Shown here in pieces: positions 35,534 to 45,985 of a DNA stretch of 64,000 nucleotides. This DNA is from Mermis nigrescens (taxonomy: Eukaryota; Nematoda; Enoplea; Mermithida; Mermithidae). The stretch's first letter is position 1. Each line of letters opens with the position of its first letter. The stretch is taken from positions 1,683,579 through 1,747,578 of the forward strand of contig JAVLUZ010000507.1 of the NCBI GenBank assembly GCA_036768485.1. The letters run 5' to 3'. The position numbers and the translations under genes are program-made. Below the pieces are notes generated by a model. The model made no database searches, was not told the DNA's origin, and saw nothing but the letters and a program-made list of their open reading frames with translations.

Positions 35534-36142
35534 TAGTCTGTTTCATTTATTCGAGAGCTTTTTAGTCAATTCTTTTGAGGGCTACAGTAAGCGAAACAAG
35601 ACGAATTACTGTAATTCGGCAGATCAGCTCAGTGAGGCTGAGTGGCTGGAATTCTTCCATTTTTAATGCACTAATCCGCCTATATAAATTTAATTTAGGC
35701 ATTTAATAAGTACTAGGACATACTACAGTAAGTGCGCTAAATAAAAAGCTATCGGGTGGAATCGAACCCAGTTGCTTCGACACGACAAGCAGACGTTTTA
35801 CCACTGAGCTACGAGAGAGTTCGCGGCGTTTCTTAACATTTTAGTCTATTGTGTTTAAAGTGTCAACTAAGGATAAGCTGAATGCGCGATTTCATTCAGC
35901 TTATCCTCAGTTGACACTTTAAACACGACAAAAACCGTGTGTAGAGCGATCTCTACATCTGTAAGTTGATTAATTTGCTGGAAGACGAGAATAAATTATG
36001 TCGCAAAAATGTTATTGAAAAACCCTTCTCTGCTACGTAACTACAGTGAGATCTAGCGAACTACAGTAAATAAGAAAGGATGGGTTACTGTAGCCTCCGA
36101 AAACATTTACTGAAAAAGCTCTCGGATAAATGAAACAGACTA
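35534..36142. mobile_element. TA-duplicating MITE, long copy, in left Harbinger end
   Basis: 609 bp with inverted ends TAGTCTGTTTCATTTATTC and GATAAATGAAACAGACTA, flanked by TA on both sides; removing it restores GGAGT-TA-GGAGC of the host. A perfect-looking hairpin at 35850-35930 pairs GTTTAAAGTGTCAACT with its reverse around AAGGATAAGCTGAATG. It also contains a tRNA-like block. Short relatives: 40548-40771, 45351-45588. Confidence 0.88.
35748..35822 (-). repeat. tRNA-like sequence inside the MITE
   Basis: The minus strand reads GTAGCTCAGTGGTAAAACG (box A and D-loop), CTGCTTGTCGTGTCGAAGCA (anticodon arm-like) and GGGTTCGATTCC (box B and T-loop), with near-complementary ends CTCTCG and CGATAG. 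Acceptor and T stems have mismatches, so it is a tRNA-derived remnant rather than a working tRNA; the amino acid cannot be given safely. Confidence 0.6.
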
Positions 36143-36369
36143 TAGGAGCAAAGTTACTCCTGGCTCAGGAGTCTCCTAAATCGGGTTGCACCACTTACTC
36201 CTAACCTAGGAGTAATTTTTTGATGTTTTCTAGGAGTAAACCCTCTTTACTCCTAGACTCTTAGCTAGGAGTAATTTTCAGTAGTAATTTTAGGAGTGTT
36301 CCTAGGAGTGTTCTACAAACATTGCTGCTCAAGCATTATTGATTTGTTGCATTGCTGTTGTGTTAAAGA

Positions 36370-36702
36370 ATGCTTCGAGAAGAAAAACTTGCCTTCCTAA
36401 AAGTTATTTTGGAGAACAAAGATGAATTATTTGGGAAGTTTTCTTCACAAGTTACGCGGGATTCCAAAAGGGACGCTTGGATGAAAGTTCGTCAGAGTTG
36501 TATTGCGATCGGCTTTGATCCATTGTCACAAGGAAAAGACTGGCAGTACTTACGTGATAAAGTGTTCGGAAATATCAGAACCGAAGTGAAGAAGAAAATC
36601 GATAAACGTAGTCAGACTGGAGCAGACAGTGATAATACACGTTTCACTGAAATCGATTTGATAACCATAGATATTATTAGACGAGATTCGCCAGAAATAC
36701 AG
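36370..36702 (+). CDS. Harbinger Myb/SANT-like protein, exon 1
   Basis: 111 codons from ATG. Starts MLREEKLAFLKVILENKDEL and has the FSSQVTRDSKRDAWMKVRQ helix with W, then GKDWQYLRDKVFGNIR, a trihelix/MADF-like DNA-binding fold typical of the second protein of Harbinger elements. That protein binds transposon ends and brings the transposase into the nucleus (family knowledge). Donor GTATGA, phase 0. No stop or frameshift. Confidence 0.88.
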
Positions 36703-37622
36703 GTATGAGTGAAAAAAATACTTAGTTCATTTGCAGCTATGAAAAATAACGTGTAAAAGAAATTCACGCCCTTCGTCAACTGACGTTTTATTTTTGAACA
36801 AACCTAATGAAAATTGGTCTGTCAAAAACAGTATTGCAATAACTTTAAACGTGGGTATTTAAAACCATGATGCTAGAACGGACTATGTGCAGACCCTTCT
36901 GAATAAAAGTGCGATGATATTTGTAGAATTGATGCAGAAATTAGAGATAAAAGCGGGGGAAAATCTTTAGCCTTCTGCAAAAATGCCTAACATCAAGGAA
37001 AAATATATTTGCACGATTTTAACAATAATATCGCTCTTTACAATTCGATTAATATTCGTCAGCTGTCCCTCATGGCAACAAAGGGGTTAGGGCCCGCTGG
37101 CTGCTCACTCACAGTAGGGTAAAATGAAACATTTTCTTAGGAGAAAGGGGCAAAATTAAGGCTCAAAACGGGTGAAAACAATTTTTCTCCAAAACTGCTT
37201 GAAATTGACTAGATACTGTAGATTAACGTAGATTGTACGTCATTTCAGCCTTTTGTTTGACGTTTGTGCTCTGAAAACCTTCATCTTTTGACCCCCAGAC
37301 CGGCCCATATCATGCATCTATGAGTGTGAGCCCAGACTTTGATGGCAAGAAAGTACGTCAAAATGATTATGGCATAGCAAAAAGTGCATAAAATTCGAAT
37401 GGGACTTAGGACCACCTCCTCATCCCTCTCTCCGCGTGCATGTCTGTTCATAATTTCATTTTTTTCTAATTTGAAGATTCGAACTAAATTACTTTGTATA
37501 AATTTTTAATCTAAATTAATAATTTGTTAATTTTTAAATTCGATAATTTTGAAAATTTAATAATTTGTTATTTAATTTGTTTAATTTGTTTTACTTTGTT
37601 TGGTAATTGATTTGATTTTCAG

Positions 37623-38021
37623 GGCATAAATATTCCAGAAACATGGGAGGATATGACGGTTCCGGCCAGTGTTGCTCATCAAATATCGATGGATGAAAGT
37701 GAATCAACGGTGGAAAAGAATTTTACGTCAACAGCTTCTATTCCGTTTAACAAGCGCAACTTAAACAAATTTACAGATGAAAGCAATGTCAAAGACGAGC
37801 CAGATTTGAAACGCAGGAAACTATTACTCCAAATAGCGTACATGGAGGAAAAGATGGCATTTATGAAAGCAAAACGGGAATTAATTGAACTGAAAAGCGC
37901 AAAATTGAGAAACGAGACTAGAAACCAGACTTTGGCCATGGCAATTATTCACCAATCATCCCCTGGTTCAAGAAACTTGACTACGTCTAGAGATTATATT
38001 CCAAGCTTCATTGCTCTGTAA
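37623..38021 (+). CDS. Harbinger Myb/SANT-like protein, exon 2
   Basis: Begins GINIPETWEDMTVPASVAHQ after the acceptor GATTTTCAG and ends IPSFIAL-stop. Middle: acidic DESNVKDEPD, basic KRRK, then a charged coiled-coil-like helix (LQIAYMEEKMAFMKAKRELI, ELKSAKLRNE). The joined protein is 243 residues, the usual size. The frame is intact, unlike the transposase of the same element. Confidence 0.85.
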   Translation, partial: GINIPETWEDMTVPASVAHQISMDESESTVEKNFTSTASIPFNKRNLNKFTDESNVKDEPDLKRRKLLLQIAYMEEKMAFMKAKRELIELKSAKLRNETRNQTLAMAIIHQSSPGSRNLTTSRDYIPSFIAL

Positions 38022-38404
38022 AAAAAGCTGCGATTAATCATTGCTCGGTTGATTTGAATTGTGTTATATCTTTTGTTTATCACTTTCTCTTGGTTTTTGC
38101 GTTTAAATTCGACAATGCAGCAGACAGCAATTTTTCAAGGCATAGCTAAGCTTCCAGTTACCTACCATTTTGGCTAAGCTTTGTTTCAAGTACCTATATG
38201 CACCTTCGGGAACATACGTAAGCAGCAAGAAAATTCTGGGGGTAAATAGCCAAAAAAGATGCTAAAAATATAATTCTGAGAGGTGTACTGTGATCTGCGG
38301 GGCCTCTAATCCACCCTCACCACGCCTGTGGTTGGGGAATGTTCGATAAATGACTTAGGGCAATTTCAACGTTTTATTTTTATCATAACGTTAATCAAAC
38401 AAAT

Positions 38405-40360
38405 GAATCAACTCTTGCATCCTTAAATGCCCGGAAATCGGTATAGCGATATCTTCTTCAGTGTTTTCGCTTTCACTGCTTTCAGCATCACCATCATATT
38501 ATGTAGAGCGGCACATGACAAGATTATTTCAGCCGCGTACTCCGGCTCAACACGAAGAACACTGCTTGATAAGCACTAAAATCGTTGTTTAAGGATACTA
38601 AATGCATTTTCAATTATACGTCGTGATATGAGCTTTGTTAAAACGATTTCCAGCATCGGTAAGCGCGTTCGTGGCCAGGATCAAACGGTGGAATACACCA
38701 GCGTGTACAAGAGTATCCAGAATCAACTAAAATAATAAAGTTTGGAAAAGGCTGAAAGCCATCTTCAAACCTTCGAAATAATAAACTGTTCCTCGTGACT
38801 CGAGCATCATGAACACTACAGGGCCATTTTGCAGACACATAATAAAATTTACAGTCCGGACCACAAACCATTACGCAGTTAATTGAATGCTGCTGATGTG
38901 ATGATTGGTGGAAGGATTTTTCAAAGAAGGATGTCAGTTTTCAGGAAAAAATCTCAGAAAATCTTCTTTTCGGCGTACTGAGCAAAACTAAAAAAGTCGA
39001 TCATATGCAAAATAGCGATTTTTCGTTTTTTCGCCGTGTCACATTGTGACCTTTATTTGCAACCATTTTTTGATGCAACATTTATCAAAAATGTGTAAAT
39101 TTGAATTGTGAACACATTCTGAGCTGAAAAGTGTTTTTTTTACCTCTGCTATAGTTGATAAATTACAGTAAATTCAATATTCTGAATGCGATATTGGGAA
39201 ATTTTCGGGAGGGCACATGCCCCCCGTATCTCTGACTACGCCCTTGATCCTGAGCAAACCTGAATGCCCCACATTAGATATACACTTGCTAAGTAATTTT
39301 GGTGTAAAACTTTCGATTTCAGTTTTTGGTATAACCTGTAAAGATAATACAAACGACACGTTCCGATAATTAATTTATAGTATTGGCCGAAATAATTGAC
39401 AAAAACATTTTTTGAGTAGGTATGTTACTTTTTTCCTTCTGTGCAAAAGGGCTGATATCATAACCGTGGGGTATGGGGGTGTGGGTTTTAACCTTTTGAG
39501 GTCTCAATCATAGCTGGGCAGCAAGAAAATTCTGGGATGTGTAGATGGGGGTAAATGGCCAAAACAGTTGCTAAAAATAAAATTTTGGGGGGTGCACAGT
39601 AACCTGCCGGGGGTTCTTTAAACTTCTGGGGGTGTATACCCCCAAACCCCACGCCCATGTGTGGTCTAGACACCCAAATACCCCCACGTGTATCTCTGGT
39701 TTGATCCTCTTCCCGAGAATCTAGCAGACCCCCAGAAATCGATAATTTCCACTAGACCCCCAAAAATTGCTATTTTTTGACCATTTGATGCTGATATGTC
39801 TATGTATGTATATCCTAAATCCACCATTTGCCTGGTGACGATTCACAAACACTTCCTCGCCCTATGACGGCATTTTAATCTTAATATGCGTTCGATGCGC
39901 AACCAACAATAGACGGAATTCCCGCAATGTCCATAAATTTCCTAGCATTTTCAGTTAACTGGGCCAAGCTATTGGGAAAGTTAACGACTGTAAGCCAAAT
40001 ATATTCAATAATAAGCTGAACAACGGTACGAATTTTTCGACAAATAGTAGACTTACGCAGACCATGAGCATCACCAACAGGAGTGTAAAATCCTCCAGTT
40101 GCTAAGAACCGCAGAGTTGACAAAATCTGTTGTTTTGGAGAAAGCGCCCGATTCCTTCAGCTGTTTGGCTGTAGAGAGCGTCCAATTATTAGATAAACAC
40201 GTTCCACAGCTTGCCGCGACAGTCGAAAACATTCTACAAAATTGTCGACATCAAAATTAATACGCTGCTTGCAGACTCTTTTACGGTGTAATACTTCAAT
40301 ATTTTCATCATCACTATCACTGCTAGTACTATCCATTGCAGTCAAAAAAGACCAATTCAA
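38405..40360 (-). pseudogene. Harbinger transposase, broken
   Basis: Reads from MNWSFLTAMDSTSSDSDDEN (40360). Helix-turn-helix-like part: LSPKQQILSTLRFLATGGFY. DDE core pieces: GIPSIVGC (first Asp region, frameshifted just after), KIKMPS..GEEVFVNRHQ, VCGPDCKFYYVSAKWP, FIILVDSGYSC (second Asp), RRIIENAFSILKQRF (Glu). Damage: an in-frame TGA at 40157-40159, a frameshift and stop near 39885, a roughly 0.9-kb insertion, further stops near 38640. Normal role: endonuclease/strand transfer for PIF/Harbinger. Clearly non-functional here. Confidence 0.88.
38905..39815. mobile_element. Repeat insertion splitting the Harbinger transposase
   Basis: Lies between coding pieces ..NRHQANGGF and SI(N)..VCGPDC. 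Contains a GGGCAGCAAGAAAATTCTGGG block (39515-39665, variant of the CATAGGTGGGCA family) and GGGAGGGCACATGCCCCCCG (39208-39227). Exact ends were not resolved. Confidence 0.65.
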
Positions 40361-40547
40361 TACAACTGACAGCTGAGAGAACGGACAATCCTAACATTTT
40401 GTGCAAAGATAAGGAGTTAATTTACTCCTAAAAAAAGACTCCTAAGCGTGGTGCAACCCACCTGAAAAAATTATGCTTAAACTTGCTCCTAAAACGTCCT
40501 CTTTGCTCCTAATGTTACTCCTACACTCCTGATTTAGGACACTCCTA

Positions 40548-40771
40548 TAGTCTGTTTCATTTAACTTTGCTGTTTTCTTTGAAATTTTTCAATAAGAATC
40601 AGGCTACAAAAGTGGTTTGTAATTTTGATGCAGTAATGCGGTTTAACAAAGGCATACGTCTCCATATGACTCGACACACTATAGAATATCATATTTACCG
40701 TACTACTTTAAAACACTTTTGTTGACACTTTAAACTTTTTCAAAAACCTCAATGCTTAATGAAACAGACTA
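40548..40771. mobile_element. TA-duplicating MITE, short copy, in right Harbinger end
   Basis: 224 bp, TAGTCTGTTTCATTTAA to TTAATGAAACAGACTA, TA on both sides. Contains GTTGACACTTTAAAC, the same word found in the hairpin of 35534-36142. Confidence 0.88.
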
Positions 40772-41358
40772 TAGCTCCTAGATGGTGCAACCGAAATTTA
40801 CACCTTTACTCCTAACTATTACACTCCTAGTTTGGTGCAACTGGGCCCAGTACACAAGATTCCGTAAAATAATTAGCAAAAAAGAGGCAGGAACATGCAC
40901 TATGCTAAGAAAGTTTAAGCAAAAATTAAATACTGTATTGCTACGCATATCTAAGGCAGGTTGTTGCCGGGTACTACCATTTTGGTAGTTTTTGAAGGCG
41001 TTTGGTAGTTTGGGTTCCTAAGCTTAACCACTGGGTGGTAGTTTTTCTGAGCACTCAAAACAGTTTTTTTGGCATTTTGAATAGTTTTGGTAGTTTTTGA
41101 AATTTTGACCTGGTAACTAGTGATCGACCGGGGCGACTTTTTTGGCCGGGGCCGGGGCGGTACCGGGGCTGAGAAAAAATCCTCAGTCCCGGCCGGGGCC
41201 GGGGGCCGGGACTGGCCGGGGTTAGACAAAGAAAATATTATTGGATGACACATACTTGGGGTGGGCATAGGAAAAGAAATAATGAGCGACTGCAAAGTTA
41301 GGTGCGCCTTTTCATATCAAGTTTTATTACTATTTATGTCACAAGAAACGAATTTAGT

Positions 41359-41460
41359 CCAGTGTTTTATTGTCTGAATCATCAATAAAGTCTATGTCAC
41401 TGCTATTAGCACACTCTATATCATTTGAATCTTCGCCACCTGCTACTGTAGCGATTGGAT
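41359..41460 (-). pseudogene. Acidic C-terminal tail, possible hAT transposase remnant
   Basis: The minus-strand frame reads LLHPIATVAGGEDSNDIECA then NSSDIDFIDDSDNKTLD-stop. Acidic tails of this kind end many hAT transposases, and its place just inside the left terminus of a hAT-ended element fits. The frame upstream is interrupted and no hAT dimerisation motif is visible, so the call is tentative. Confidence 0.3.
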
Positions 41461-41890
41461 GCAATAGGTTTTGGATATAATAAATCAGACATCACACATT
41501 CCCATAAGGTGGGAGGGTATTACCCCCTCAGGGTCCAAGACACAAGTCACTGTCAGACGATTTTTGGTGGAAACCTTTTGAATTTTTTGAACTTAATTTT
41601 TTAGTATGGAAAAAGGGAATTTTTTTCTAATATGGTTTTGTCTCCGATTCTCCTAAAACTACTTTTTTCTGACAGATTCGAGTACGCTGAGTCCAGAAAT
41701 GAAAAGCGTTTGGGGGGCTGACGAATATTTGTGGCGATAGAGCCCTTCAAACTTGCAAAAAACGTGTTTATTTCAATGTTCTAAGGGCTCTATCTCGGCA
41801 CTGATTATTGGCCACTGTTGGCCCCGAATTTCTCGTTAAAGGCCAATGGGCGAATTCTAGAATAGCTCCATGTCCCAGATTTCAAAAAAA

Positions 41891-42068
41891 CAGCGTTTTT
41901 ATGCGATTTCAAGCAGGTATCTTTAACATAAAAGTTGAAAAAACAGACGGAAAAGCTTTTGATTGAAAAAAAAAATTAAAATAAAATTTTTTCAATTTAT
42001 AATTTCCGTCTGTTTTTTCAACTTTTATATTAAAGAATCCTACTTGAATTCGCATAAAAACGCTATTC
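41891..42068. repeat. Foldback directly after the transposase stop codon
   Basis: Arm AACAGCGTTTTTATGCG..GGTATCTTTAACATAAAAG..AACAGACGGAAA pairs with TTTCCGTCTGTTTTTTCAAC..AAGAATCCTACTTGAATTCG..AAAAACGCTATT across an A/T-rich loop of about 45 bp. Confidence 0.8.
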
Positions 42069-42073
42069 TCACC

Positions 42074-42358
42074 TTAATCAACGTCTTCACTATCACTTGA
42101 ATCGTATTCGGGTAATTGAACTTCTCGTTTCTTCAAGGGGTCGTACAATCGGGCTGCCAACTTCAAAAATTCCACCGTACGGTCGAGTTTACACTCTTGA
42201 CACTTTTTCAAGAACATGTATTTAGCCAGGTTGCCGGGAATATGCGACTTTTTGCGGTTCGAGGATGTGCACACTGCCTTTGCCGCTCTCCAGGTTGACT
42301 CTATCGCATTCGTATGGGCGCCCGTCTCTTTATCTTTGAACGTTATGCTGTGGTTTAC
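42074..42358 (-). CDS. Merlin / ISXO2-like transposase, exon 2
   Basis: 94 codons and stop, joined as HLK/VNHSITFKDKETGAHTNAIE. The catalytic Glu is E252 in NAIESTWRAAK; the HS.F.D..TGAHTN.IE motif is diagnostic of ISXO2-like transposases. Then KKSHIPGNLAKYMFLKKC and an acidic end YDSSDSEDVD. The acceptor is CTTTCATGCAG. The full protein is 326 residues. The intron (42359-42994) carries a perfect 121-bp hairpin and duplicated blocks. Confidence 0.9.
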   Translation of the reverse strand, partial: VNHSITFKDKETGAHTNAIESTWRAAKAVCTSSNRKKSHIPGNLAKYMFLKKCQECKLDRTVEFLKLAARLYDPLKKREVQLPEYDSSDSEDVD

Positions 42359-42413
42359 CTGCATGAAAGGACTAATTAGGTATTTTAGGGCTCTGTGCAT
42401 CGTGCGTCTTCAG

Positions 42414-42534
42414 ATTGGTGCCAGGGGATGATCTAAGCCTAAGAAAAAGATGGGGCAAAAATTGCTGCTCGCTTCGCTCGCTCCGCAATTTTCGCCCCAT
42501 TTGTCTCAGGCTTACATCATCCCCTGGCACCAAT
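42414..42534. repeat. Near-perfect 121-bp hairpin in transposase intron
   Basis: ATTGGTGCCAGGGGATGAT.. pairs with ..ATCATCCCCTGGCACCAAT; inner arms GGGGCAAAAATTGC / GCAATTTTCGCCCC; loop GCTCGCTTCGCTCGCTCC. Followed by TAAGCCTAAGCCTAA. Sister hairpins: 46346-46468, 51766-51864, 54691-54781, and a half copy at 53725-53775. Confidence 0.88.
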
Positions 42535-42760
42535 GTGAAGGCACATACTAAGCCTAAGCCTAAAAAATAAATATTAGAAGAGACATAGGAAGAATATGAC
42601 GTTAGCACCCTTATTTGTCGCATTATATGTAATTATAAAAAAACAATATAAAAAAACTTGCTAGAAATATGAAATTTTTTAAAGTTTTTTTCGTAATTTC
42701 AAACAGCTTTCCGCGTCTTTTTTTCTTTTTTCTCCTTCATTATATGTAATCAAAAAAAAT

Positions 42761-42986
42761 GATAACCGGATGGTTTGCATGACTTAATAATTATATTTAC
42801 TGAAGTATAATTTCTTAATTATATGGAATCCTTCTCTTTCTAACTAACCCTCACTAAATAAGTATAAAAATAGTATAATTTCTTAATTATATGGAATCCT
42901 TCCCTTTGTAACTAACCCTAACAATAAAATATGATAACCGGATGGTTTGCCTGACTTAATTATTATAATTACTGAAGTATAATTTC
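42761..42986 (-). repeat. Duplicated blocks in transposase intron
   Basis: GATAACCGGATGGTTTGC..GACTTAAT..TTACTGAAGTATAATTTC occurs at 42761-42813 and 42936-42986. TATAATTTCTTAATTATATG..AACTAACCCT occurs at 42808-42850 and 42874-42919. One copy runs up to the splice donor. Confidence 0.8.
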
Positions 42987-42994
42987 ATACTCAC

Positions 42995-43690
42995 TTTTAA
43001 ATGTTGATATCCGTGCTGATCCAGGCAGTCGTATGCCTTCCAGCAGTCGCTTATTATCGTCGTTCCGGGCAACACCCACTCCTTTATAATAGGAATCAGC
43101 TCTGACGAACTTCGCTGATTTACTGCAACGAGAAACACTCGCCCAGTACCTCGCTCGTAACCTCCGAATACCCACTGCCCATCAACGGAACGCCCCTTAT
43201 TGTACTTGCGTTTACCAAACTTGGATTCATCGATTTCGACGATCTGACCTGGGCCTCCAATCTTTTCCGGATTCTCGAGCAAAGTTTGTAGTAACACTTC
43301 TCGACAAAACGACGCCCAATCCACTAGAGTCGTAGCCGCTAGTCTAAGCTGAACCGCGATTAGGTCTAATCCCGCACCATATACCCACAAATTAACAAAT
43401 GCTACAATTTCGTGTATCGATAGTTTCGAGCGTTCAAAAAATGTGCCACGTCGAAACGAAATCTGATTTCCGCATAATCGTCTTTTCTGCTTATTTTTTG
43501 AAACCGTATTTGGACATCGCCATACCCGTCCATCAATAGCCGCTTTCAATTCGGACAATTTCAATGTTCCGCCACACCTATCACATTTATAATCCGGCTC
43601 CTTCGGTACTAATTGTAAATCTTGTAGCCACTGTAACAGTTTCACCGAATCTTCGGTTAGTTCATTAATTTCTCTAAGATTAAGAAACAT
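42995..43690 (-). CDS. Merlin / ISXO2-like transposase, exon 1
   Basis: 232 codons from M at 43690 (MFLNLREINELTEDSVK). The frame stays open to 43894, but the family starts near this Met. N-terminal zinc ribbon: C36..C39 (YKCDRCGG), C59 and C73. Helical part with FRRGTFFERSKLSI. DDE/N core: D154 in IVEIDESKFGKRK, then GQWVFGGYERGTGRVFL and D215 in TIISDCWKAYDCL. Donor LK/GTGAGT. These are hallmarks of the IS1595/IS1016-related DDE family, called Merlin in animals; it cuts and joins element ends in the nucleus. No stops or frameshifts, so recently active or under selection. Confidence 0.9.
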
Positions 43691-43829
43691 GGTTATTACG
43701 CAGTAACAGCGCAAAGCATCAACAATTTTGATAAACAATCTAATATACGTAATGCTTTTCACACAGCAGCACGGTACAGCGTAAATAACCGGAATGCGCA
43801 ATTCTACCGTCCGAAACAAACATCTATTA

Positions 43830-44690
43830 CGTAAATCACTCATGATTGAAAACAAATTTGCATAGAAATGCAACGTCGACTCACACGTGAGCATTAGGTT
43901 ACTATTATAAAACTATCCGTAATAAATAATTCTCGCAACCGAACAAGCGCCTATTCCCTAAATCACTCATGATATTAAAAAATTTGCATAGAGAACCTAC
44001 GTCGACTTCCACGCGAGCAATAGATTACTAATCTACCACCCTACAGTACATGAAGAATTGTCACTCAGATGTGTTCCACAGATCACCTGCCTGTAATGTA
44101 TGCACAACTTTTATCCAATGCACTATGGACGGATTGTTCTATCAAGGCAACAGTAAATGCGCCTAACTTACATTCTCCTATAATAGTCATGTAAACTTAC
44201 ATCGACCGATCGCAGTGTATTCATTTAAGTATATCAAGTTCGTTCAAGCTATACATAGAAACCAATAAATGCATTGTGGATAGTTCTGTACCTACGTCCT
44301 TTATAAACGTTCATCGTGTGCACGTATGTTCGAATTAACCTGTTCTTCTTTAATTCATAATAGATTCATCAATTGTCAGCATTATCCCCGTTGCCTTCGC
44401 TAATGAATGTACATACATATTACCTATGTCCCTACTTCCATACCTATGTACATAAGACTATTCGATCAATCCTGTTCTTCTTTAATTCATCATAGATTCA
44501 TCAATCGTCAGCATTATCGCCGTCGCCTTCGCTAATGAAGGTACATGTTACCTCTGTACCTAGTTACATACCTATGTACACAAGACAATTCGATCAATCA
44601 TTCCGACGATTTCCCAGTCGCCTTCCCTAATCATTGCGTGCCTATGTACATACAAACAAACGTATGCATCAGTATACATTAGATCAATCA
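43830..44690 (-). repeat. Direct repeats upstream of the Merlin transposase
   Basis: AATCACTCATGAT..TTTGCATAG..CGTCGACT..CACG(C/T)GAGCA occurs at 43834-43895 and 43960-44013. A unit of about 130 bp with TTCTTTAATTCAT(A/C)ATAGATTCATCAA..CCTTCGCTAATGAA..TACATACCTATGTACA is repeated at 44340-44456, 44465-44585 and partly 44590-44690. It lies 5' of the gene, where promoter or transposase-binding repeats would be expected. Confidence 0.7.
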
Positions 44691-45350
44691 ATGCGCCGTT
44701 TACGGCAGTCGCCTTCCCATGCTTTGTGCATCTATCACTTTACAACTTCATTCCTCAATTTCTCCCCTTCTAAATGCTTTCCGCCGATAATTTCTTTTGA
44801 ATATCTTCCTTACATCAGCTGATCTTTCGATAAATCCCCATTAATTTAAATTCTGTGACTTCTATCTATTCTAGAATTAAGCCAAGGCCAATATTGGCCA
44901 ATAACGCGTGCATTAGGGGCCAATATTTGCAATATTTAAAATTCTTAAAAAGCTTCACAGCCGTGGGTTCCGAACCCCGTACTTTCGTGTTGGTAAACTC
45001 ACGCGCGCACACTGCGCCATAGCGAAATTGTGATCAAGATTCTGAAGAATGATACTAATGCTATCTGTTATATACAGTATACGCAGTTGCTATTTTTTGT
45101 TTGAAAGAGATTGCTTATCCTATCTTTTATGCCTATGTAGTTTGAATTGTATGGTAGGTATTTCTAATTGTCGTTGGTTTGCCTTACGTATTGCAAAATC
45201 CTACATATGTACCTACATAAATACATATGTACGTACATGTGTGCATAAATATTCTAATGCCATGTCAGTATGCGATTTCAAATAGCTAGGTAGAGGTTAC
45301 CTACCTATGTAGCAGGACAATAGGTACGTATAAAGGTACCTACGCAACTA

Positions 45351-45588
45351 TAGTGTGTTTCATTTGATCGAGGGTTTTTTGAAAAGTTTAAAGTGGCTAC
45401 AAAAGTGTTTTATACTAATGCGACAGCAAATAGGTATATTCTACAGAATATCGAGTTGCATTATGATCTTTGATACTGCTAAGAGGCAAGACTGCATCAT
45501 ATAGGTATGTACTTATAGGTCACTTTTGTAGCCTGGTTTATGCGGACTAAATTCAGCGGAAAAGCTTTCCAATAAACGAAACAGACTA
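45351..45588. mobile_element. TA-duplicating MITE, third copy
   Basis: 238 bp, TAGTGTGTTTCATTTGATC to AATAAACGAAACAGACTA, TA on both sides. Sits between the two inverted tRNA-derived arms. Confidence 0.8.
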
Positions 45589-45907
45589 TACTTAATTCTG
45601 GTCATACAGATTCGGCGTGTGATATCTTACGCTTTACGGTAGGTTGAAATTCTCTTGAACATTTACTTGAATGTAAATAGTATTTTTCCAGCAGGTTCTA
45701 ATTTTTCTACATAATATGTTTATCATTATTTACTGTATTTTTATTACATAATGTGTGTTCTTCACTTGCTCCTCTCTTTCTCTCCTCTAGTCTTCCATTC
45801 CAATCCAAGAAAGATAGGATAAGATATAAGATATAAGATATACGCAACTGCGTATACTGTATATAACAGATAGCATTAGTATCATTCTTCAAAATCTTGA
45901 TCACAAT

Positions 45908-45985
45908 TTCGCTATGGCGCAGTGTGCGCGCGTGAGTTTACCAACGCGAAAGTACGGGGTTCGAAACCCACGGATGTGAAGCTTT
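45908..45985 (+). repeat. tRNA-like head, right arm
   Basis: CGCTATGGCGCAGTGTGCGCG (box A-like), GTGAGTTTACCAACGCGAAAG (anticodon-arm-like), GGGGTTCGAAACCC (perfect box B). The reverse copy is at 44953-45033. Resembles an elongator tRNA gene by layout; likely a SINE-type head, not a functional tRNA since the acceptor stem is not closed. Confidence 0.55.

Larger units (their letters stand above)
35489..40850. mobile_element. PIF/Harbinger-type DNA transposon, degenerate
   Basis: Terminal repeats CTGGGGTCCATTGCACCAAA on the left and, reversed, CTGGGCCCAGTTGCACCAAA on the right. Both continue CTAGGAGTGTA..AGTTAGGAGT with many AGGAGT/ACTCCT words in the subterminal 150 bp. Two genes as typical of the superfamily: a Myb/SANT-like gene on + (36370-38021) and a DDE transposase on - (38405-40360). 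Each subterminal repeat holds one copy of a TA-duplicating MITE, and an unrelated 0.9-kb insertion splits the transposase. The expected 3-bp duplication is not evident (CAC left, TAC right). Confidence 0.88.

Noticed and set aside
36370..38021. Host Myb/MADF transcription factor gene
   Set aside because: It lies between Harbinger terminal repeats opposite a Harbinger transposase, the standard arrangement of the transposon's second gene.
45905..45985. Functional tRNA gene
   Set aside because: Good box B and tRNA layout but no closed acceptor stem; duplicated in inverted arms, so treated as tRNA-derived repeat.
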